Part shown: positions 59,004 to 64,000 of the stretch, in pieces
Layout of the letters: each line of letters opens with the position of its first letter
Position numbering within the stretch: position 1 is the first letter of the stretch
Assembly (NCBI RefSeq): GCF_000720325.1
Contig: NZ_JOJM01000001.1
Location: 186,001 to 250,000, forward strand
Length of the DNA stretch: 64,000 nt
Direction: 5' to 3'
Origin: Streptomyces sp. NRRL B-1347
Lineage (GTDB): Bacteria > Actinomycetota > Actinomycetes > Streptomycetales > Streptomycetaceae
The notes under the pieces: model-generated
Told to the model about the DNA's origin: nothing
Seen by the model: the letters and a program-made list of their open reading frames with translations, nothing else
Database searches by the model: none
Made by a program: the position numbers and the translations under genes

Positions 59004-59951
59004 ATGCCCGGCTCACGCATCGCCGCCGTCGGCCACTACCAGCCCGCCAGGCTGCTGACCAACGACGACCTGGCGGGCATGGTGGACACCAGCGACGAGT
59101 GGATCCGCTCCCGGGTCGGCATCCGCACGCGGCACATCGCGGGGCCCGAGGAGCCCGTCGACGAGCTCGCCGCGCACGCCGCCGCCAAGGCCCTCGCGGC
59201 GGCGGGCCGGGCGCCCGAGTCCGTGGACCTGGTCGTCGTAGCCACCTCCACGGCGATCGACCGCTCGCCGAACATGGCCGCCCGCGTCGCCGCCCGGCTC
59301 GGCCTGCGCTCGCCCGCAGCCCTGGACGTCAACGTGGTCTGCGCGGGCTTCACGCACGCGCTCGCCACCGCCGACCACGCCGTGCGGGCCGGGGCCGCGA
59401 GCCGCGCCCTGGTCATCGGCGCCGACAAGATGTCCGACATCACGGACTGGACGGACCGCACCACCTGCGTCCTGGTCGGCGACGGCGCGGGCGCCGCCGT
59501 CGTCGAGGCCTGCGGGCCCGACGACGAGCCCGGCATCAGCCCCGTGCTGTGGGGGTCGGTGCCGGAGATGGGGCACGCGGTGCGGATCGAGGGCCAGCCC
59601 GCGCGGTTCGCCCAGGAGGGGCAGAGCGTGTACCGCTGGGCGACGACGCAGCTGCCGCCGCTGGCCCGCGCGACCTGCGAGCGGGCCGGGCTCGTGCCCG
59701 CCGACCTGGCCGCGGTCGTCCTGCACCAGGCCAACCTGCGCATCGTCGAACCGCTCGCCGAGCGCATCGGCGCGGTGAACGCGGTGGTCGCCCGCGACGT
59801 GGTCGACTCCGGCAACACCTCGGCCGCGTCCGTGCCGCTCGCCCTCTCCAAGCTGGTGGAGCGCGGCGAGATCGTCACCGGCGACCCGGTGCTGCTCTTC
59901 GGCTTCGGCGGGAACCTGTCGTACGCGGGACAGGTCGTGCGCTGCCCGTGA
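59004..59951 (+). CDS. Orphan beta-ketoacyl-ACP synthase III (FabH-like)
   Basis: 315 residues from ATG 59004. The thiolase-fold triad is complete: Cys113 (NVVCAGFTHAL), His241 (LHQANLRI) and Asn271 (SGNTSAAS). The opening SRIAAVGHYQPARLLTNDDL and TSDEWIRSRVGIRTRHIA are diagnostic for KAS III. It condenses an acyl-CoA starter with malonyl-ACP in fatty acid synthesis. No fabD, acpP, fabF or polyketide genes are nearby, so it is a second copy. Position between the OFA transporter and the GntR gene may be accidental. Confidence 0.9.
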   Translation: MPGSRIAAVGHYQPARLLTNDDLAGMVDTSDEWIRSRVGIRTRHIAGPEEPVDELAAHAAAKALAAAGRAPESVDLVVVATSTAIDRSPNMAARVAARLGLRSPAALDVNVVCAGFTHALATADHAVRAGAASRALVIGADKMSDITDWTDRTTCVLVGDGAGAAVVEACGPDDEPGISPVLWGSVPEMGHAVRIEGQPARFAQEGQSVYRWATTQLPPLARATCERAGLVPADLAAVVLHQANLRIVEPLAERIGAVNAVVARDVVDSGNTSAASVPLALSKLVERGEIVTGDPVLLFGFGGNLSYAGQVVRCP

Positions 59952-59992
59952 CGGGCTCAACTCCCTCTGGTACTGGTCACCGTGCTCGGTAA

Positions 59993-60002
59993 ACTGTAGA
60001 CA
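59993..60002. promoter_or_regulatory. GntR/FCD-type operator before the gntR gene
   Basis: ACTGTAGACA (within AAACTGTAGACAAAAG) carries the TGTNNACA core and equals ten bases of the reverse strand of the element at 57282-57297. It lies 58 bases before the ATG of the GntR gene, suggesting autoregulation. Confidence 0.65.
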
Positions 60003-60059
60003 AAAGCCAATGCGCCCCAGGCGTGTCGTGGCCTTCGTGTGATCCAGGAGGGGGACCGG

Positions 60060-60737
60060 ATGTTGTCCGCAGGACTGCCGCAGGGGACGGTGCCCAAGCT
60101 GGAACGGCCCGGCCCGCTGCGCGAGCGCGTCTACGAGGCGCTGCTCGAACTGATCACCACCCGTGCCCTCCGGCCCGGCCAGCACCTCGTCGAGAGCGAG
60201 CTGGCCGGGCACCTCGGCGTGTCCCGGCAGCCCGTGCGCGAGGCCCTGCAGCGCCTCAACACCGAGGGCTGGGTGGACCTCAGGCCCGCCCAGGGCGCGT
60301 TCGTGCACGAGCCGACGGAGGAGGAGGCGGACCAACTGCTCACGGTCCGCACCCTCCTGGAGGCGGAGGCCGCACGCCTCGCCGCGGCGAACGCGGGCTC
60401 CGCGGGCATCGAGGCCCTCGAAGAGCTGTGCGCCCGCGGCGAGTCGGCCGTCGCCGCCGGGGACGTGGACCTCGTCGTCGCCACGAACGCGGCGTTCCAC
60501 GCCAAGGTCATGGACCTCGCGGGCAATGTGGTCCTCGCCGAACTGGCGGGCCGGGTCGACCGGCGGGTGCGCTGGTACTACACGCCGGTGGCGCGCCAGC
60601 GGGGCGTCCAGTCCTGGGTCGAGCACCGCGACCTGATCGCGGCGATCGCGGCCCGCGACGAGGCCCGCGCCACGGCCGTGATGCGGGCCCACACGGAACA
60701 CACCCGCCGCACGTACCACGACCGGGCCCCTGCCTGA
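60060..60737 (+). CDS. GntR family regulator with FCD domain
   Basis: 225 residues from ATG 60060, preceded by CAGGAGGGGG; a GTG at 60039 would put the ribosome site inside the gene. The N-terminal winged helix is RERVYEALLELITTRALRPG, LVESELAGHLGVSRQPVREA, LQRLNTEGWVDLRPAQGAFV. The C-terminal FCD helical bundle has the metal-site pattern (VRTLLEAEAARLAA ... NAAFHAKVMDLAGN ... EHRDLIAAIAARDEARAT), where Asp and His residues hold a metal and an organic acid. The ligand may be oxalate, formate or another carboxylate in view of the shared operator with the OFA transporter. Confidence 0.92.
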   Translation: MLSAGLPQGTVPKLERPGPLRERVYEALLELITTRALRPGQHLVESELAGHLGVSRQPVREALQRLNTEGWVDLRPAQGAFVHEPTEEEADQLLTVRTLLEAEAARLAAANAGSAGIEALEELCARGESAVAAGDVDLVVATNAAFHAKVMDLAGNVVLAELAGRVDRRVRWYYTPVARQRGVQSWVEHRDLIAAIAARDEARATAVMRAHTEHTRRTYHDRAPA

Positions 60738-60786
60738 GGCTTCCCCCACCCACTCGCCCTTCATCGCGCTGACGCGCTCGTCCGAG

Positions 60787-60826
60787 CGGGGGTACGGGGG
60801 CGGCAGCCCCCGGATCGGGAAGGGGT
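60787..60826. repeat. Intergenic repeat with GC hairpin
   Basis: GGGGGTACGGGGGCGGCAGC followed by CCCCGGATCGGGAAGGGGTG belongs to the hairpin-forming repeat type that is frequent between Streptomyces genes (GGGGC-GGCA-GCCCC core). It lies between the GntR and ROK genes and may end the gntR transcript. Confidence 0.5.
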
Positions 60827-61014
60827 GCCCGCGCGCGGAGCGCGCTGATGGACGCGGTGGGGCGCCCCGCGAGGGCCTCGGCTTTGTCCTGCCGCAGGAG
60901 AAAGTGGAGGGCAATTCGCGCGCAAGTTCTTCCCACTCCCGGCAGCCGCTGCTACGTTCCCCTCGAAAGCCCAACACGTAAGAGGGACAAGGCCGATGAG
61001 GCGGGGAGGGGCGC

Positions 61015-62205
61015 GTGAGACGCATGACGGCTCGACCCGCCAACGCGCACCAGGCGCGACTGCTGCGCCTGTTGCGTGACGGCGGCCCCAACTCCCGCGC
61101 CCAACTGGGCGATCAGGTCGACCTCTCCCGGTCCAAGCTGGCCGTGGAGGTGGACCGCCTCCTGGAGACCGGACTCGTGGTGGCCGACGGCCTCGCCGCC
61201 TCCCGCGGCGGCCGCCGCTCCCACAACATCCGCCTCGCCCCGAACCTCCGCTTCCTCGGCGTGGACATCGGCGCCACCTCGGTCGACGTCGCCGTCACCA
61301 ACGCCGAGCTGGAGGTCCTCGGGCACATCAACCAGCCCATGGACGTCCGCGAGGGCCCGGTCGCGGTCTTCGAGCAGGTCCTCGCCATGGCCGCGAAGCT
61401 GCGCGCCTCGGGCCTCGCGGAGGGCTTCGACGGGGCGGGCATCGGCGTGCCGGGGCCCGTCCGCTTCCCCGAGGGCGTGCCCGTGGCCCCGCCGATCATG
61501 CCCGGCTGGGACGGCTTCCCCGTGCGGGAGGCGCTCAGCCAGGAGCTCGGCTGCCCGGTCATGGTCGACAACGACGTGAACCTGATGGCGATGGGGGAGC
61601 AGCACGCGGGCGTGGCCCGCTCCGTGGCCGACTTCCTCTGCGTCAAGATCGGCACCGGCATCGGCTGCGGCATCGTCGTCGGCGGCGAGGTCTACCGGGG
61701 CACGACCGGCAGCGCGGGCGACATCGGCCACATCCAGGTGGAGCCCGAGGGGCGCCCCTGCGCCTGCGGCAACAAGGGTTGCCTGGAGGCCCACTTCAGC
61801 GGCGCCGCGCTCGCCCGCGACGCCCAGGAGGCCGCCCACCAGGGCCGTTCGCCCGAGCTCGGCGCCCGTCTGGAGGCGGCCGGCGCGCTCACGGCCGCCG
61901 ACGTGGCCGCGGCCGCCGCCGCGGGCGACCCCACCGCGCTCGACCTGATCCGCGCCGGCGGCAACCGCACCGGCCAGGTCATCGCGGGTCTCGTCAGCTT
62001 CTTCAACCCGGGTCTCGTGGTGATCGGCGGCGGCGTCACGGGCCTCGGCCACACCCTGCTCGCCGCGATCCGCACCCAGGTCTACCGCCAGTCGCTGCCC
62101 CTGGCGACCGGCAACCTCCCCATCGTCCTCGGCGAACTCGGCCCCACCGCGGGAGTCACCGGCGGCGCCCGGCTCATCAGCGACCATCTGTTCTCACCGG
62201 CCTGA
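61015..62205 (+). CDS. ROK family regulator (NagC/XylR-like)
   Basis: 396 residues from GTG 61015 (ATG 61024 is possible). The N-terminal winged helix (NAHQARLLRLLRDGGPNSRA, SKLAVEVDRLLETGLVV) is followed by a sugar-kinase-type ROK domain: LGVDIGATSVDVAVTN, GIGVPGPVRFPEGV, MVDNDVNLMAMGEQH, CVKIGTGIGCGIVVGG, and the zinc motif GHIQVEPEGRPCACGNKGCLE. Such proteins repress sugar-uptake genes and are released by the sugar. The neighbouring ABC transporter is the likely target. Confidence 0.93.
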   Translation: MRRMTARPANAHQARLLRLLRDGGPNSRAQLGDQVDLSRSKLAVEVDRLLETGLVVADGLAASRGGRRSHNIRLAPNLRFLGVDIGATSVDVAVTNAELEVLGHINQPMDVREGPVAVFEQVLAMAAKLRASGLAEGFDGAGIGVPGPVRFPEGVPVAPPIMPGWDGFPVREALSQELGCPVMVDNDVNLMAMGEQHAGVARSVADFLCVKIGTGIGCGIVVGGEVYRGTTGSAGDIGHIQVEPEGRPCACGNKGCLEAHFSGAALARDAQEAAHQGRSPELGARLEAAGALTAADVAAAAAAGDPTALDLIRAGGNRTGQVIAGLVSFFNPGLVVIGGGVTGLGHTLLAAIRTQVYRQSLPLATGNLPIVLGELGPTAGVTGGARLISDHLFSPA

Positions 62206-62320
62206 CCCGCCCGCGGACCCGCCCGTCGGCCCGTCCGCGCGCCCGTCACCCCGGCACACCCAGCACAGCGCGCACCCTGCTCTGCCCTGAGACCGGCCAC
62301 ACCCGTACGAGGGAACCGTC

Positions 62321-63889
62321 ATGGCACCAGAACCACCGCTGCTCCGCATGTCCGGCATCACCAAGTCGTTCCCCGGCGTCCGCGCGCTCGACGGCGTCGA
62401 CCTGCACGTCCAGGCCGGTGAAGTGCACTGCCTGCTCGGCCAGAACGGCGCGGGCAAGTCCACCCTCATCAAGGTCCTCGCGGGCGCCCACCAACCCGAC
62501 GGCGGCACCATCGCCTGGCGCGGCGACACGGTCGCGCCACGCTCGCCGATCGCCGCCATGCGCCTCGGCATCGCCACCATCTACCAGGAACTCGACCTGG
62601 TCGAGCACCTGTCCGTGGCCGAGAACGTCTTCCTCGGACACGAGCCGACGGCGGCCGGTTTCGTCGTCCGCAGAGGCACGGCCCGGGCCGCGACCGCCGC
62701 GCTGCTCAAGCGACTCGGGCACGCCGAGATCAGCCCCGCGCGGCTCGTGGGGGAACTGTCCGCCGCCCAGCAGCAGATCGTGTCGATGGCCCGCGCGCTC
62801 TCCCACGACGTACGCCTCATCGTCATGGACGAGCCGTCCGCCGCGCTCGACCCGGACGAGGTCGACAACCTCTTCCGCATCGTCGGCGACCTCACGGCCG
62901 ACGGCGTCGCGGTCGTGTACATCTCGCACCGGCTCGAAGAGATCCGCCGCATCGGCGACCGCGTCACCGTCCTGAAGGACGGCCGGGCCGTCGCCGTCGG
63001 GCTGCCCGCGAAGCAGACGCCGACACGCGAGATCATCGCGCTGATGACGGGCCGCACCGTCGAGTACGTCTTCCCGCCGCGGCCCGAGAGCACGCGCACG
63101 CCGCCGCCCGAACCCCTGCTCACCGTCCACGGCCTGGCCAGGGACGGTGAGTTCGCGCCCCTCGACCTCACGCTGCGCCCGGGGGAGATCGTCGGGCTCG
63201 CCGGACTCGTCGGCTCCGGGCGGTCCGAGATCCTGGAGACCATCTACGGCGCGCGCAAGCCGACCGCGGGCCACGTTCGCGTGCACGGCAAGGCCCTGCG
63301 CCCCGGCAGCGTCCGCGCGGCCGTGCGCGCCGGACTCGGCCTCGCCCCCGAGGAGCGCAAGGCGCAGGCCCTGCTGATGCTGGAGTCCGTCACGCGCAAC
63401 GTGTCCGTGTCGTCCATGTCCCGCTTCTCGCACGGCGGCTGGCTGGACCGGGGCAAGGAGCGGGAGGCCGCACGCGCCGCCACCCGGGAGCTGTCGCTCA
63501 GGCCCGACAACCCCGCGGTGCCCGTGCGCACCCTGTCCGGCGGCAACCAGCAGAAGGCCGTCCTCGCGCGGTGGCTGCTGCGCGGCTGCCGCGTCCTGCT
63601 CCTCGACGAACCGACGCGCGGCGTCGACGTCGGCGCCCGCGCCGAGCTGTACGCCGTGGTGCGGCGGCTCGCCGACGAGGGCCTCGCCGTGCTGCTCGTC
63701 TCCAGCGAGGTGCCCGAGGTCCTCGGCCTCGCCGACCGCGTCCTGGTGCTCCGCGAGGGCCGGGTGGTGCACACGGCGCCCGCCGGCGAGCTCGACGAGC
63801 ACCGCGTGCTCGACCTCGTGCTGGCGTCCGGCACCGCGGCGGGCGCACCGCAAGACACCGTCACCACGGAAGGGAGCCCGGCGTCATGA
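62321..63889 (+). CDS. Sugar ABC transporter ATP-binding protein (RbsA/MglA-like)
   Basis: 522 residues from ATG 62321. It has two ABC domains in one chain, typical of the ribose/galactose/xylose (CUT2) family. First domain: Walker A LLGQNGAGKSTLIKVLAGAH, signature LSAAQQQIVSMARAL, Walker B LIVMDEPSAALDPDEVDNLF. Second domain: degenerate Walker A GLVGSGRSEILETIYG, signature LSGGNQQKAVLARWLLRG, Walker B VLLLDEPTRGVDVGARAELY. The transported sugar cannot be told. It follows the ROK gene and overlaps the permease by ATGA. Confidence 0.95.
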   Translation: MAPEPPLLRMSGITKSFPGVRALDGVDLHVQAGEVHCLLGQNGAGKSTLIKVLAGAHQPDGGTIAWRGDTVAPRSPIAAMRLGIATIYQELDLVEHLSVAENVFLGHEPTAAGFVVRRGTARAATAALLKRLGHAEISPARLVGELSAAQQQIVSMARALSHDVRLIVMDEPSAALDPDEVDNLFRIVGDLTADGVAVVYISHRLEEIRRIGDRVTVLKDGRAVAVGLPAKQTPTREIIALMTGRTVEYVFPPRPESTRTPPPEPLLTVHGLARDGEFAPLDLTLRPGEIVGLAGLVGSGRSEILETIYGARKPTAGHVRVHGKALRPGSVRAAVRAGLGLAPEERKAQALLMLESVTRNVSVSSMSRFSHGGWLDRGKEREAARAATRELSLRPDNPAVPVRTLSGGNQQKAVLARWLLRGCRVLLLDEPTRGVDVGARAELYAVVRRLADEGLAVLLVSSEVPEVLGLADRVLVLREGRVVHTAPAGELDEHRVLDLVLASGTAAGAPQDTVTTEGSPAS

Positions 63890-64000
63890 CGCAGCCCGCA
63901 ACGCCCGCCCGGCCCGTCACCGAGAAGAGCCCCCCGGCCGACGGCGCGCGCGGCCCCGTGCGGGCCCTCGTCGCCCACGCCGACCTGCGGACCCTGTCGC
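63886..64000 (+). CDS. Sugar ABC transporter permease (start only)
   Basis: The gene begins at ATG 63886 (ATGA overlap with the ATPase gene) and runs over the window edge. Only the hydrophilic cytoplasmic N-terminus of 38 residues is visible (TQPATPARPVTEKSPPADGA, then RALVAHADLRTLS). Position after a CUT2-type ATPase and this kind of N-terminus indicate the permease of the same transporter. Confidence 0.75.
   Translation, partial: MTQPATPARPVTEKSPPADGARGPVRALVAHADLRTLS

Noticed and set aside
59004..59951. Start of a polyketide or fatty-acid biosynthetic cluster
   Set aside because: No acyl carrier protein, KAS I/II, reductase or tailoring genes are next to the KAS III gene.
55860..60826. 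CRISPR-like or mobile-element repeats
   Set aside because: The short elements at 55860 and 60787 are single copies of common Streptomyces intergenic repeats, without regular spacing or a transposase.

Overview
The window is very GC-rich actinobacterial DNA. High third-position GC, GTG/ATG starts overlapping the upstream stop (GTGA/ATGA), an ANTAR protein, a SigB/SigF-type sigma factor, SAV_2336-family STAND protein and the short intergenic repeat TGTCCGGCGTTTGAGGACGAG all point to a Streptomyces chromosome. I see no tRNA, rRNA, CRISPR array, insertion sequence or prophage. The species cannot be named from the sequence alone.

Left part (1-28.9 kb), mostly housekeeping, stress and signalling genes: the end of an ABC-F ATPase, an AraC regulator, a DinB-like protein, a CBS-domain protein, a SigB-type sigma factor beside a PAS/GAF protein and a GAF-ANTAR protein, a lysine-free aminotransferase-fold protein coupled to a metallo-hydrolase, a DedA and second metallo-hydrolase pair, a holin/phosphodiesterase fusion, an APC permease, a caspase-like protein with a propeptide-like tail, a large subtilase, OsmC, a DnaK paralogue, an XRE regulator divergent from an ADP-ribosylglycohydrolase, a pterin dehydratase, two methyltransferases and a VOC protein.

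The most striking block is 29.07-36.62 kb: four tightly packed genes encoding a Trypco1-like small protein, a trypsin-like protease fused to a VMAP-C-like domain, a MoxR-type AAA ATPase, and a 1472-residue protein with a vWA-like SAV_2336 domain, an NB-ARC NTPase module and C-terminal TPRs. This is the composition of a vWA-MoxR-VMAP conflict system with an NLR-like sensor, here in a fused layout.

The second striking block is 37.75-44.10 kb: pqqA (43 codons), pqqB, pqqC, pqqD and pqqE, followed without a gap by a secreted GH105-type hydrolase, a Tat-type polysaccharide-lyase-like protein and a secreted PQQ-dependent sugar dehydrogenase. It looks like a self-contained unit that makes the cofactor, releases uronic-acid-type sugars outside the cell and oxidises sugars there.

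Right part (44.1-64 kb): an acyl-CoA ligase, an EmrB-type exporter with a divergent Lrp/AsnC regulator, a LysR regulator with a divergent bile-acid-symporter-type transporter, a DUF4185-like protein, a sialidase with a conspicuous operator-like repeat, an oxidoreductase/MarR divergent pair, then a formate/oxalate neighbourhood (fdhD, a decayed iron-sulfur protein gene, an OFA-type MFS transporter with a 57-residue small partner, an orphan KAS III and a GntR/FCD regulator). The same TGTNNACA operator core lies in front of the transporter and in front of the GntR gene. The window ends in a ROK regulator and a sugar ABC transporter (ATPase complete, permease cut by the edge).

A recurring oddity is short tandem repetition with an 18-base period (6 codons) at four separate places: behind the AraC gene, in the sigma factor N-terminus, in the pterin dehydratase and in the His-rich methyltransferase.
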